From positions 1,420,525 to 1,484,524 of the forward strand of contig NZ_VZRA01000001.1 of assembly GCF_008802355.1 (NCBI RefSeq): a stretch of DNA of 64,000 nt, read 5' to 3'. This DNA is from Oryzomonas sagensis. GTDB taxonomy: Bacteria; Desulfobacterota; Desulfuromonadia; Geobacterales; Pseudopelobacteraceae. The notes beneath the pieces are model-generated. The model was not told the DNA's origin and made no database searches. It was given only the letters and a program-made list of their open reading frames with translations. The position numbers and the translations under genes were made by a program. Every line of letters starts with the position of its first letter. Position 1 is the first letter of the stretch. Below are positions 41,667 through 50,555 of the stretch, one piece after another.

Positions 41667-43088
41667 GTGCCCTCTTTTTTGAGAATACAGGATATCGCCG
41701 ATATCCTGATCATGACCTTGCTGCTCTATCAACTCTACTCCTGGTTCCGCAGGACCCGCGCCATGCAGGTGCTGCTGGGGTTGGGGGTGGTGACCGTCAT
41801 CTACTTCGTCACCCGTTTTCTCGGCCTCTATATGACCAGCTGGATTCTACAGGAACTGGGCACGGTGCTGATCGTCCTGATCATCGTGGTGTTTCAGGCC
41901 GAGATCCGGCAGGCGCTGTACCGTTTCAGCCTTATGCGGCATTTTTTCGGCAGCCGCCAGGAAACGCAGCAGCTGAGCCGGTTTCAGGAAGTCGTCGATA
42001 CGCTGTTCGGTCTGGCGAAGAAGAGGACCGGGGCGATTGTCGTCTTTCAGCGGAGCGAATCCCTGGTGGACCAGATGCTGAACGGCGTGAGCCTGAACTG
42101 CGAGATTACCCCCCAGATACTGGAGGCCATCTTTTACGACGGTGCGCCGCTGCATGACGGCGCCGCCCTGATCAGGGAAGGAAAAATCGCCCTGGCGTCG
42201 TGCCACCTGCCGCTGTCCCAGAACCCGGAACTCCCCCAATTTTACGGTACCCGCCACCGCGCCGCCCTCGGGCTCTCGGAACGCACCGACGCTGTCGTGG
42301 CGGTGGTTTCGGAAGAGCGGGGCGAGGTATCGCTGGCCGTGGGGGGGGAGTTGCACCGCCTTTCCTCCGCCGGCGAGTTGGTGGCGCTCCTTGAAAAGTT
42401 GCTTTTGCCTGAAAAGGAAAAGCCTCGCGAGAGCTTTCGGCAGCGATTTTTTTCCAATTTGCTGCCTAAAACGGCGGTTCTGCTTATTGTCATAGCATTC
42501 TGGGCCTTGATTACCTCCCGCCAGGGGGCGATCGCCACGGTGACGGCCCCCGTCCGGCTGCACGGCATACCGCAGGGGCTGGTGCTGCTGCGGAGTTCTC
42601 CCGAAGAGGTCGAGGTCCAGGTAAAGTCCTTTTCCAGTCTGACGCCCACGCCGGCAAAACTCGATATTGCCGCCGACATCGATTTGTCGGAGGTGCGGGA
42701 GGGGGCGGCAATCGTCAGGATCAGGAACTCGGACTTCAAGCTCCCCTCCGGCATGGTGGTCGGCAGCGTCAATCCCTCGTCCATACGCATCGTAACGGAG
42801 AAAAAAGTGCGTAAAACCGTGCCGGTCAGGGTCGCTTTGCGCGGCAGGCTGCCGCGGGGGCTGGGGGCATATCGGGTGGTGGCGTCGCCCGACACGGTCG
42901 AGGTGGAAGGGCCGTCCGGCCAGATCTCGAAGCTTGAGGCGGTGGCGACGGAAGAGGTTGATGCCAGCAAGCTCGTCAAGGGAAAGGAATATCAAAAAAA
43001 TCTGCTGCCGCCGTACAAAAATGTCACCATCCTGCGGGATGAGCCCTTGGTCTTAAAACTTGTTTCCCGTCGTGCGGTTCATCAATAA
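41667..43088 (+). CDS. diadenylate cyclase CdaA fused to YbbR/CdaR domains
   Basis: A 473-residue protein. Three N-terminal membrane helices (residues about 12-80) lead into the DAC domain, with the catalytic DGA at 164-166 and RHR at 196-198. A further helix (about 275-290, TAVLLIVIAFWALIT) is followed by two YbbR-type repeats in the periplasm. It makes c-di-AMP from ATP. In most bacteria CdaA and its regulator CdaR (YbbR) are separate proteins; here they form one chain. GTG start, with AAAAGGGA seven bases upstream. Confidence 0.88.
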   Translation: MPSFLRIQDIADILIMTLLLYQLYSWFRRTRAMQVLLGLGVVTVIYFVTRFLGLYMTSWILQELGTVLIVLIIVVFQAEIRQALYRFSLMRHFFGSRQETQQLSRFQEVVDTLFGLAKKRTGAIVVFQRSESLVDQMLNGVSLNCEITPQILEAIFYDGAPLHDGAALIREGKIALASCHLPLSQNPELPQFYGTRHRAALGLSERTDAVVAVVSEERGEVSLAVGGELHRLSSAGELVALLEKLLLPEKEKPRESFRQRFFSNLLPKTAVLLIVIAFWALITSRQGAIATVTAPVRLHGIPQGLVLLRSSPEEVEVQVKSFSSLTPTPAKLDIAADIDLSEVREGAAIVRIRNSDFKLPSGMVVGSVNPSSIRIVTEKKVRKTVPVRVALRGRLPRGLGAYRVVASPDTVEVEGPSGQISKLEAVATEEVDASKLVKGKEYQKNLLPPYKNVTILRDEPLVLKLVSRRAVHQ

Positions 43089-43147
43089 TATTGTTGAACT
43101 GGCATGTGGGTTGCAGAGTGACGGGGGCGGCGATGGGCAGTAAAGGA

Positions 43148-43176
43148 TTGACAAACGGGGCAGTTTGTTATATAAA
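43148..43176 (+). promoter_or_regulatory. promoter of the NlpC/P60 gene
   Basis: TTGACA (43148-43153), a 17-base spacer and TATAAA (43171-43176). The leader is about 33 bases. No riboswitch fits in the space available. Confidence 0.85.
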
Positions 43177-43215
43177 GCCCAAACCGTCGCACTAAAACTA
43201 GAACGAGGAGGGGTA

Positions 43216-44259
43216 ATGACACATATCCGAACTCTTGCCGCGATCTGTCTCATCCTGCTTTCCTTCCCGCAACTGGTTTTGGCCTCCAAAACCCACGTCG
43301 CGCGCAGAAGTGAATCGCTTCATTCCATAGCACGCAAATATCATGTATCCGTCGAAGAACTTAAATCTGTCAACAACCTGAGCAGCACCCGCATCGAACA
43401 GGGAAGCCGCATCATTATTCCCGCCCGTGCCGAGCAGAAAACGGCAAAGGCGGCAAAGGCCGCGTCGTCGTACAAGGTCGTCAAGGGGGATACCCTCCCC
43501 AGGATCGCCAAGAAGACCGGTCTCAGGATGTCGGAACTGCGCCGGCTGAACGGCCTGAAAGGCAACAGGATCAAGACGGGGCAAGTTCTGGCCCTGAATG
43601 AACCCGCACCGGCAGTCGAGGAAAAGGCCCCCGTTGCCGTCGCGTCCAACAGGTCGCAATTGGTTAGTAAAGAACTTTTGAACGAACAGGAAATCTCGTC
43701 AACTTTGGCTGAATTGAGCGACATTGACGCCGACCGGCCGGTTGACCTTGCCAAGAATATCGAAGAGACCAATCAGGGGATCAGCGGCCTGAAAAAAACC
43801 GCGTACGGTTTCCTGGGGGCTCATTACCGTTTCGGCGGCAACAGCCGCGGCTCGCTCGATTGTTCCAGTTTCGTGCAGCAGGTGTTCCGTGAGCAGAAGA
43901 TCAACCTGCCCCGTACCGCACGCGAACAGTTTAACGTCGGCAACGAGGTTGTGCGCGGCGACCTGCGCAAGGGTGATCTGGTATTCTTTCAAACCTATGC
44001 CCGCTTCCCGTCCCATGTCGGCATCTACCTCGGCAATCGCAAGATGATCCATGCTTCCTCCCGCGACCGCCGGGTGGTGATCTCCTCCATGGATACCCCC
44101 TACTATCTTTCGCGCTACCTGGGCGCCCGGCGGGTCGGTTCCGTCGCCAGCAGCGGCGGGGCGATCAATTTCAACGAACTACTGCAAGGGGTTGAGGAAG
44201 AGCAGGATAATGACGCTCCGGCTAACGACACCATGGGCATTAGTCTTAACCTGAATTAG
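43216..44259 (+). CDS. LysM-LysM-NlpC/P60 cell-wall endopeptidase
   Basis: A 347-residue exported protein. After the signal peptide (cleaved near VLA-SKT) come two LysM repeats (residues about 22-70 and 85-130, both with the HSIARKYHVS or LPRIAKKTGL pattern) and an NlpC/P60 domain (about 190-300). The catalytic Cys is in LDCSSFVQQVF and His in FPSHVGIYLG. It cuts peptide cross-links in murein. Upstream lies the c-di-AMP synthase, a messenger often tied to wall turnover. ATG 43216 follows GAGGAGGGG. Confidence 0.92.
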   Translation: MTHIRTLAAICLILLSFPQLVLASKTHVARRSESLHSIARKYHVSVEELKSVNNLSSTRIEQGSRIIIPARAEQKTAKAAKAASSYKVVKGDTLPRIAKKTGLRMSELRRLNGLKGNRIKTGQVLALNEPAPAVEEKAPVAVASNRSQLVSKELLNEQEISSTLAELSDIDADRPVDLAKNIEETNQGISGLKKTAYGFLGAHYRFGGNSRGSLDCSSFVQQVFREQKINLPRTAREQFNVGNEVVRGDLRKGDLVFFQTYARFPSHVGIYLGNRKMIHASSRDRRVVISSMDTPYYLSRYLGARRVGSVASSGGAINFNELLQGVEEEQDNDAPANDTMGISLNLN

Positions 44260-44284
44260 TGCCGCCGCCGATCTATGGCAAATA

Positions 44285-44320
44285 AAAAATCCGGGCTCTT
44301 TGTGCCCGGATTTTTTTGTT
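44285..44320. terminator. terminator after the NlpC/P60 gene
   Basis: AAAAATCCGGGC pairs with GCCCGGATTTTT (about 44285-44297 with 44304-44316), and more T follow. It ends only six bases before the ATG of the next gene at 44326. Confidence 0.85.
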
Positions 44321-44325
44321 CGACT

Positions 44326-45882
44326 ATGAAAATTATTTTAGCGTACATATCCGGGGAAGCCGATCGCAGCGATCCTTATATCAGTTTGCTGCCCAGTGGA
44401 CTCTGTTATCTGCATGCCGTGCTGCGTGAAGCCGGCTACGATTCCCTTCTGGCCAACCTTTCCGGGTGGTCCCTCCCCGTAATCAAGGAACAGCTCTCCT
44501 CCCTGCAAGCCGACATCATCGGCATTTCCCAATGGACCCACAACCGCCATGCCTCTCTTGAGGTGGCGCGCCTGGCGCGCCAGCTGAATCCGGACAGCGT
44601 CATCATTCTGGGAGGAGGGCACGCCACCTTCCGCTACCATGAGATGCTTGCCGACGATTCGCCGGTCGATATCGTCGTGGTGGGAGAGGGAGAAGAAACG
44701 TTACGGGAGTTGACCGAGAGGATCGCGCAAGGGGGGGGCTGGCGGGATGTGCCCGGCATCGCATTCCGCGACGGAGCCCGGGTCGTGCTCACGGAACAGC
44801 GCATGCCGCAGAGGACGCTCGACACGCTTCCGTTTCCCGCCCGCTATCTGGATCACTCCATCGGCGTCGATCTGGAACTGCAAGCCGAATTCGTCCTGAC
44901 CGCCCGTGGCTGCCCCTCTGCGTGCAGCTTCTGCAGTTCGCCGGGATTCTGGGGGCGTCGGGTGCGGTTCCGCTCCCCGGCAGACATCGTTGATGAAATC
45001 CTGTACATTCGCGACCGGTTTGGCCTGATCTACTTCTCGTTGCGGGACGATACCTTTACCGCCGATCGCACCAGGGCCATCGAATTCTGTCGTCTCATGA
45101 TCACGCGGCGGGCTGCCGTGCTCTGGAACTGCCAATCCCGCGTCACCACCCTGGACGAGGAGGTGCTGACGTGGATGAAACGGGCCGGCTGCGAGTGTGT
45201 CCAGATCGGGATCGAGTCGGGCTCGCCGCGCATCCTGGCCCAGCTCGACAAGTCGATCCAGCCGTGGCAGGTGGAACAAACGGCCGCCCTGGTGCGAAAG
45301 GTCGGCATCAGTCTCTCCGTATATCTGATCTCCGATGTGCCCGGGGAGACTGAAGACGATATCCGCATGACCGTCGAGCTGGTCCGGCGCATCAAGCCGG
45401 ACGATGGTTATGTCTCGCCGCTGGTCTACTATCCAGGCACCCGGCTGTTCGAACAGGCGGTCGCAAACGGCCAGGTTCGCCCCGACATTTTCGAGGAGAC
45501 CCCGGATACGGCCCTCTATGCTGCAGGTAAGCCCGGGCGGGCGGCCCACCGTATCATGGGGGCGTTTACGGCCGGGGCGGGAGGAGCGAGCGAGCGCCGC
45601 TTTCGGCAACAGAAGGCGCTTTTGGGGTATTGCGCCACCACCAACGTTCTGGCGGGAGAGTGGTACCGGCAGTCGGGCGCCATCGATGCGGCCGAGCGGG
45701 AGTTCAGGGAGATAACCGAGCGCGAACCGCATAACCCCTGGGGCTGGCTGCTGGCGGGAGAGTTACATGCCGCACGGGGCGAAAAACGGAAGGCCGCCGA
45801 ATGTTACCGCCGGGTCCTGGCTCTGGTGCCGAACCACGGAGCGGCGCTGCGGGCGTTGGACACAAAAAAAGCGGGGCCGTGA
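44326..45882 (+). CDS. B12-binding radical SAM protein with TPR tail
   Basis: A 518-residue protein. Residues about 1-130 are a cobalamin-binding-like domain (MKIILAYISGE, ADIIGISQWTHNRH). C196, C200 and C203 form the radical SAM CxxxCxxC. The C-terminal 80 residues look like TPR repeats (AIDAAEREFREITEREPHNP, RKAAECYRRVLALVPNH). The substrate is unknown. The start is odd: the ATG lies six bases after a terminator, with no ribosome site. A longer frame from 44275 would translate through the hairpin. The stop codon lies in the loop of the next terminator. Confidence 0.85.
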   Translation: MKIILAYISGEADRSDPYISLLPSGLCYLHAVLREAGYDSLLANLSGWSLPVIKEQLSSLQADIIGISQWTHNRHASLEVARLARQLNPDSVIILGGGHATFRYHEMLADDSPVDIVVVGEGEETLRELTERIAQGGGWRDVPGIAFRDGARVVLTEQRMPQRTLDTLPFPARYLDHSIGVDLELQAEFVLTARGCPSACSFCSSPGFWGRRVRFRSPADIVDEILYIRDRFGLIYFSLRDDTFTADRTRAIEFCRLMITRRAAVLWNCQSRVTTLDEEVLTWMKRAGCECVQIGIESGSPRILAQLDKSIQPWQVEQTAALVRKVGISLSVYLISDVPGETEDDIRMTVELVRRIKPDDGYVSPLVYYPGTRLFEQAVANGQVRPDIFEETPDTALYAAGKPGRAAHRIMGAFTAGAGGASERRFRQQKALLGYCATTNVLAGEWYRQSGAIDAAEREFREITEREPHNPWGWLLAGELHAARGEKRKAAECYRRVLALVPNHGAALRALDTKKAGP

Positions 45883-45896
45883 GGCCCCGCTTTTTT
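45864..45896. terminator. bidirectional terminator that contains the stop codon of the radical SAM gene
   Basis: AAAAAAAGCGGGGCC (45864-45878) pairs with GGCCCCGC-TTTTTT (45883-45896) around a GTGA loop. The TGA at 45880-45882 is the stop codon. The last residues KKAGP are therefore encoded by the stem. It also serves the convergent lipoprotein gene. Confidence 0.92.
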
Positions 45897-45914
45897 ACTG
45901 ATCGGTGGGAATCG

Positions 45915-46340
45915 TTATTTCACGATCCTGATACCCGGAATGAACATGATCTTGTCGAAGGTCTTGTTCAAGGTCTTGCTCTGGAAGTTCACCATCGGCG
46001 GAGCAACGGGGAATTCGATGGTGTCGCCGACTTTAACCTTGAACTCGGGCAGCGCCATCCAAACCTTCTCACCTTTGTCGTTGGCCGCTTCCACGTAGGT
46101 GTAGCCGCCGGAATTCATGGTCTGGGTTACCTTCCCTTTTTGGCCTGCGCCGGCGGGGATCTCCTGCGCCTTCATGCCGGCGTGGGGGTCAGCGCCCGGA
46201 GTGCCGGGGTGTCCAGGAGGCATTTGGCCTTGTGCAGGCATACCAGCGGGCTGTTGAGGAGCTTCGGTTTTGGGTTTCTCTTTGCACCCGGCAAAAGCAA
46301 GTGCAGCGATAACAAGAAGGGATAATACTATTTTTTTCAC
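45915..46340 (-). CDS. small lipoprotein, NrfJ-like
   Basis: A 141-residue lipoprotein (ALAFAGC lipobox). A Pro/Gly/Met-rich linker is followed by a compact domain with the pattern GGYTYVEAANDKGEKVWMALP, KVGDTIEF, and NFQSKTLNKTFDKIMF (given in pieces). This order resembles NrfJ-related proteins found with cytochrome c nitrite reductases, though no nrfA is nearby. GTG start at 46340 with AGGAGG six bases upstream. Confidence 0.65.
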   Translation of the reverse strand: MKKIVLSLLVIAALAFAGCKEKPKTEAPQQPAGMPAQGQMPPGHPGTPGADPHAGMKAQEIPAGAGQKGKVTQTMNSGGYTYVEAANDKGEKVWMALPEFKVKVGDTIEFPVAPPMVNFQSKTLNKTFDKIMFIPGIRIVK

Positions 46341-46447
46341 CTGCAACCTCCTGATTTTTAGTAACAACTGTTTCTACCACATTTTAATCTCATGTTCCAA
46401 TAAAAAAGTTGAGAACATGCTGGCTGCACCGCCCTCCCTCTATTTTT

Positions 46448-46509
46448 TGCGCTATAGTTAGTGCATCAGAGTTTTTTTGAAGCGGTGCTTTTCTGTGCTA
46501 TAGTTTGTG
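46448..46509 (+). promoter_or_regulatory. promoter and 16-base direct repeats before the ABC transporter
   Basis: TTGAAG (46477-46482), a 16-base spacer and TATAGT (46499-46504) form the likely promoter. A 16-base unit (TGTGCTATAGTTTGTG at 46494-46509) is repeated with two changes at 46448-46463. One copy covers the -10 box. An inverted repeat CATGTTC/GAACATG lies at 46391-46419. Confidence 0.5.
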
Positions 46510-46554
46510 ATATGTCGCCAGTGATATCCGCAGACAAAAGGGGGGAGCCGGAAT

Positions 46555-47367
46555 ATGACGATTACACCCATCCATCGCACTGTCGCGTGCTTCATGCTGG
46601 CGGCGGCGCTCCTTGCCCTGGCCGCGTGCGTGAGCAAGCAGGAACCGGCCGCCAAGAACACCCTGGTCGTGGGGATGGAGTTGGCCTATCCTCCCTTTGA
46701 GATGACCGATGAAAAGGGGGCGCCCAAGGGCATCAGCGTCGATCTGGCCAACGCGTTGGGCACGGCGCTCGGCAAGAAGGTCGTCATCCAGAACACCGCC
46801 TTTGACGGTCTGATCCCGGCGCTCAAGACCGGGAAGATCGACCTGATCATCTCCTCCATGACCATCACCGACGAGCGTCGGCAGTCGGTGGATTTTTCCG
46901 ACCCCTATCTTGCCACCGGTCTCTGCCTGCTGGTGGGTAAAACGTCGCCGATCAAATCAATCGATGACCTGGACAAACCGGGTGTCACCGTAGCCGTCAA
47001 AAAGGGGACGACCGGTCACACCTACGCAACCGGGAACCTCAAGAATGCCAAGGTCCTGGTCCTTGACAAGGAGGCCGCCGCCGTGCTCGAAGTCGTCCAG
47101 GGGAAGGCGGACGCCTTTATCTACGACCAGATGTCCACCTATACCAACTGGAAGAAGAACCGGGAGACCACCCGCGCCCTGTTGCATCCCTTCCAGCAGG
47201 AAAAATGGGGCATTGCCCTGCGCAAAGGCGATACGCAGCTCAAGGAGCAGATCAACCGGTTCCTGGGGACGTTCCGTGCCCAGGGCGGCTTCGAACGGCT
47301 GGGCGACACTTGGTTGCGCGAGCAAAAAGCGACCTTCAAGGAGCTGAACTATCCTTTCTTCTTTTAA
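46555..47367 (+). CDS. polar amino-acid ABC transporter substrate-binding lipoprotein
   Basis: A 270-residue lipoprotein (lipobox ALAAC near residue 25) with the family-3 solute-binding fold: NTLVVGMELAYPPFEM at the start, KIDLIISSMTITDERRQSVDFSDPYL in the middle (in pieces) and VVQGKADAFIYD. It captures a polar amino acid in the periplasm for the permease and ATPase encoded next. The specific amino acid cannot be read from sequence. Confidence 0.93.
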   Translation: MTITPIHRTVACFMLAAALLALAACVSKQEPAAKNTLVVGMELAYPPFEMTDEKGAPKGISVDLANALGTALGKKVVIQNTAFDGLIPALKTGKIDLIISSMTITDERRQSVDFSDPYLATGLCLLVGKTSPIKSIDDLDKPGVTVAVKKGTTGHTYATGNLKNAKVLVLDKEAAAVLEVVQGKADAFIYDQMSTYTNWKKNRETTRALLHPFQQEKWGIALRKGDTQLKEQINRFLGTFRAQGGFERLGDTWLREQKATFKELNYPFFF

Positions 47368-47377
47368 CCGGACCACG

Positions 47378-48166
47378 GTGCGACGCTACTTCTTCACGAC
47401 CCCCGGCAGCCGCGGGGACAGGATTCCGGCCGCTGCCGTCGCGGCCAGTTGGCTGGCGGTGTTCCTGCTCCTCTCCCTGCTGTTCTGGTTTGCCTTCAGT
47501 CAGGTCAAATTCGCCTGGGGCTGGGATGCTGTCTACGCCTATCGCTACAAATTCCTGAAAGGGTGGCTGACAACGGTGGCCGTCTCCTCGGCCGCCATGG
47601 CTTTAAGCCTGGTGGCCGGCCTGGCCACGGCCCTGGCCCAGCGGGCTCCGTTCCTGCCGCTGCGCTATCTGGCGCAGGTCTATGTGGAGATCATCCGCGG
47701 CACCCCGCTTTTGGTGCAGATTCTGATCTTTTTTTACGTGGTGGCCGACGCCTTCGGGATCAACAACCGCTACCTGGTGGGGGGCGTCATCCTCGCCATG
47801 TTCGCCGGGGCCTATATCTCCGAAATCATCCGGGCCGGGATCGAAAGTGTCGGCGAGACCCAGTTGGAGTCGGCGCGGGCCATCGGTTTCACCCGCGCCC
47901 AGATCTACCGCTACGTCATCTTCCCCCAGGTGACCCGCCAGGTCCTGCCCCCCATGGCCGGGCAATTCGCCTCGCTCATCAAGGACTCGTCGCTCCTGTC
48001 CATCATCTCGGTCAACGAGTTCACCCTCAACGCCCAGGAGGTGAACGCCTTCACCTTCAGCACCCTAGAGAGCTACCTGCCGCTGGCGGTCGGTTACCTG
48101 ATCCTGACCCTGCCGATCTCCCTCTGGACCAAGCGCCTGGAAAAGAGATTCCGTTATGCGACTTGA
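47378..48166 (+). CDS. polar amino-acid ABC transporter permease
   Basis: A 262-residue inner-membrane permease with about five helices. The HisM-type signature is present: VEIIRGTPLLVQIL and the EAA loop ARAIGFTRAQIYRYVIFPQ. It has a longer cytosolic N-terminus than usual. Starts with GTG 11 bases after the binding-protein gene. Overlaps the ATPase gene by 11 bases. Confidence 0.94.
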   Translation: MRRYFFTTPGSRGDRIPAAAVAASWLAVFLLLSLLFWFAFSQVKFAWGWDAVYAYRYKFLKGWLTTVAVSSAAMALSLVAGLATALAQRAPFLPLRYLAQVYVEIIRGTPLLVQILIFFYVVADAFGINNRYLVGGVILAMFAGAYISEIIRAGIESVGETQLESARAIGFTRAQIYRYVIFPQVTRQVLPPMAGQFASLIKDSSLLSIISVNEFTLNAQEVNAFTFSTLESYLPLAVGYLILTLPISLWTKRLEKRFRYAT

Positions 48167-48887
48167 GGCCAACGCTATCGTCAAATCCTATGGCGACCAT
48201 GTTGCCCTGAACGGGGTGAATCTGACCATCCCCCACATCCGCACCGTCGCCATCCTGGGGCCGTCCGGCGGCGGGAAATCCACCCTGCTGCGCATACTGG
48301 CGGGCCTGGAAACCCCGGATGCGGGCGCTATCGCCCTGGACGGCGATCCGATACAATTCAACGAGGCATACCTGCTGCGACACCGCAGGGGGATCGGGAC
48401 GGTGTTCCAGTCGTTCAACCTGTTTCCGCACCTGACCGCCCTGGACAACATCGCGCTCCCCCTGGAGAAGGTGCATGGCTACGAGGCCTCTGAGGCGGCA
48501 ACCTATGCCCTGCAACTGCTGGCCCGGTTCCATCTGGCCGGGCACGCCCTCAAAACCCCGGCCCAGCTTTCGGGGGGGCAGAAACAGCGGGTGGCCATAG
48601 CCCGCGCCGTGGCCATAAAACCGCGCCTGCTGCTGTTCGACGAGCCGACCTCGGCCCTTGACCCGGAGATGACCGTGGAGGTGCTGGACCTGATCGCCGA
48701 ACTGCGCCAGGAGGGGCGGCCGCTCGTGCTGGTGACCCACGAGATCGGTTTTGCCCGCCAGGTGGCCGATCAGGTGGTCTTTCTCCACGAAGGGCGGGTA
48801 CTGGAGTGGGGGGACGCCGCAGAGCTGTTTGAACAGCCGGCCACCCCGGAGATGCGGGGCTTTCTGGACAAGGTGTTGAGATACTAA
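48156..48887 (+). CDS. polar amino-acid ABC transporter ATPase
   Basis: A 243-residue ATP-binding subunit: Walker [15 protein letters not shown], signature [14 protein letters not shown], Walker [16 protein letters not shown], and the H-loop LVTHEIGFA. It drives the permease encoded just upstream. The stop codon is directly followed by the palindromic repeat copy 2. Confidence 0.95.
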   Translation: MRLEANAIVKSYGDHVALNGVNLTIPHIRTVAILGPSGGGKSTLLRILAGLETPDAGAIALDGDPIQFNEAYLLRHRRGIGTVFQSFNLFPHLTALDNIALPLEKVHGYEASEAATYALQLLARFHLAGHALKTPAQLSGGQKQRVAIARAVAIKPRLLLFDEPTSALDPEMTVEVLDLIAELRQEGRPLVLVTHEIGFARQVADQVVFLHEGRVLEWGDAAELFEQPATPEMRGFLDKVLRY

Positions 48888-49024
48888 CAGGCTGTTGAAA
48901 AACTCAGGTTGTTCAAAAATAGCCAGATCGTCGCACCCGCAGAAAGTCACGCGGAGGCGTAGCAGCGCTACGCCGCACAAGGAGACTTTCGAGGACGGCG
49001 GCGAGATGGCTGTTTTTCAACAAC
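48888..49024. repeat. palindromic repeat element, copy 2 (inverted relative to copy 1)
   Basis: It matches the reverse complement of 39407-39546 along its length; most differences lie in the inner arms. Where copy 1 has GAACGCCCT/AGGGCATTC, this copy has GAAAGTC/GACTTTC, so pairing is kept. It starts on the base after the ATPase stop codon and ends 19 bases before the next gene. Confidence 0.8.
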
Positions 49025-49043
49025 ATGCTAAAGGAGGAGAACC

Positions 49044-50531
49044 ATGTTCGAGTCCGCCGAATTGGGGCACACGATCAGCAAAACCGTCTGGAAGAAGGAG
49101 CTTCCCGAACTGCGCGGAGCCCTGTTGGACGCCCAGCTCGACCTGCTCCAGTCGAAGAAATTCCCGGTCATCATTTTGGTGGCCGGCGTGGACTGCGCCG
49201 GCAAGGGGGAAACGGTCAATCGCCTCAACGAATGGATGGACCCGCGCCACATCGAGACCCACGCCCTGCGCGATCTGACCGACGAAGAACAGGAACGGCC
49301 CCAGATGTATCGCTACTGGCGGGTGCTCCCCCCCAAGGGGAAGATCGGCATCTTCATCGGCACCTGGTATTCAGCGCCCCTGCTGGAAAACGTCTACGGC
49401 ACCATCAAGAATGCCGAACTGGACCAGCGGCTGGAGCGGATCGTCCACTTCGAGCGGATGCTCTGCGACGAAGGGGCGCTGGTCCTCAAGTTCTGGCTGC
49501 ACCTGTCGCGTGATGAGCAGAAAAAGCGCCTGAAGAGCCTGGAGAAAGACCCCAAAACCCGCTGGCGGGTCACCGATACCGACTGGCAGCATTACAAACT
49601 CTACGACAAATTCCGCCAGGTCTCGGAACGGATGCTGCGCACCACCAGCACCGCTGAATCCCCCTGGACCATCGTGGAGGGGAGTAATCCCAACTACCGC
49701 TACCTGACCATCGGCAAAGCCCTGCTCGCCGCCCTGCGCCAACGTCTGGACGCAGTGGAACCGCCGCAACACGACGAGCCGATCCCCCCCATCATGCCCA
49801 CCATCGACAATCTGCTGATCTTAAGGACCCTGGACCTGTCGAAACAATTGAAGAAATCCGACTACGAGGATGAGTTGGAGAAGTACCAGGGCAGGCTCAA
49901 TCTGCTGACCCGCCATGCCGGTTTCCGCAAGCTCTCCGTGGTGACGGTCTTCGAAGGGAACGACGCCGCCGGCAAGGGAGGGAGCATCCGTCGCGTCACC
50001 CAGGCCCTGGACGCCCGTCTCTATCGCATCGTCCCGGTGGCGGCCCCCACCGACGAGGAGTTAGCCCAGCCCTATATGTGGCGCTTCTGGCGCAACATCC
50101 CCCGCAAGGGGCGTTTTGCCATCTTCGACCGTTCCTGGTACGGCAGGGTGCTGGTGGAGCGGGTGGAGGGGCTGTGCGGCAGGGGGGACTGGATGCGGGC
50201 CTACGGTGAGATCAACGACTTCGAGGAACAACTCGTCCGCAATCATACGGTGGTGGTCAAGTTCTGGCTCTCCATCAGCCGGGAGGAGCAGCTCAGGCGC
50301 TTCAAGGAACGGGAGAAGATCGGCTTCAAGCGTTTCAAGATCACCGACGAGGATTGGCGCAACCGGGAGAAGTGGGGCGAGTACGAGGTGGCGGTTTGCG
50401 ACATGATCGACCGCACCAGCACCGACATTGCGCCCTGGACCCTGGTGGAGGCCAACGACAAGTACTATGCCCGCATCAGGATACTGAAGACCCTCTGCGA
50501 GCGGATCGAGGCGGCGCTGGGGAAGGTGTGA
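49044..50531 (+). CDS. pap: two-domain polyphosphate:AMP phosphotransferase (PPK2 class)
   Basis: A 495-residue protein with two tandem PPK2 domains. In each, a P-loop (VDCAGKGETVNRL near residue 50; GNDAAGKGGSIRRV near 305) is followed by a lid (ERPQMYRYWRVLPPKG; QPYMWRFWRNIPRKG) and a Walker-B-like strand. Class II PPK2 enzymes phosphorylate AMP to ADP with polyphosphate; the Pap name fits the two-domain type. Both P-loops are intact here. It starts after AAAGGAGGAGAACC-like spacing (49030s). Convergent with the HAD gene. Confidence 0.93.
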   Translation: MFESAELGHTISKTVWKKELPELRGALLDAQLDLLQSKKFPVIILVAGVDCAGKGETVNRLNEWMDPRHIETHALRDLTDEEQERPQMYRYWRVLPPKGKIGIFIGTWYSAPLLENVYGTIKNAELDQRLERIVHFERMLCDEGALVLKFWLHLSRDEQKKRLKSLEKDPKTRWRVTDTDWQHYKLYDKFRQVSERMLRTTSTAESPWTIVEGSNPNYRYLTIGKALLAALRQRLDAVEPPQHDEPIPPIMPTIDNLLILRTLDLSKQLKKSDYEDELEKYQGRLNLLTRHAGFRKLSVVTVFEGNDAAGKGGSIRRVTQALDARLYRIVPVAAPTDEELAQPYMWRFWRNIPRKGRFAIFDRSWYGRVLVERVEGLCGRGDWMRAYGEINDFEEQLVRNHTVVVKFWLSISREEQLRRFKEREKIGFKRFKITDEDWRNREKWGEYEVAVCDMIDRTSTDIAPWTLVEANDKYYARIRILKTLCERIEAALGKV

Positions 50532-50555
50532 CGAACCGTTTCACAAACAGGCCGC

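Noticed and set aside
43089-43215. Possible c-di-AMP (ydaO-type) riboswitch before the NlpC/P60 gene
   Set aside because: Context made it attractive, but the promoter at 43148-43176 leaves a leader of only about 33 bases and no aptamer motifs are present.
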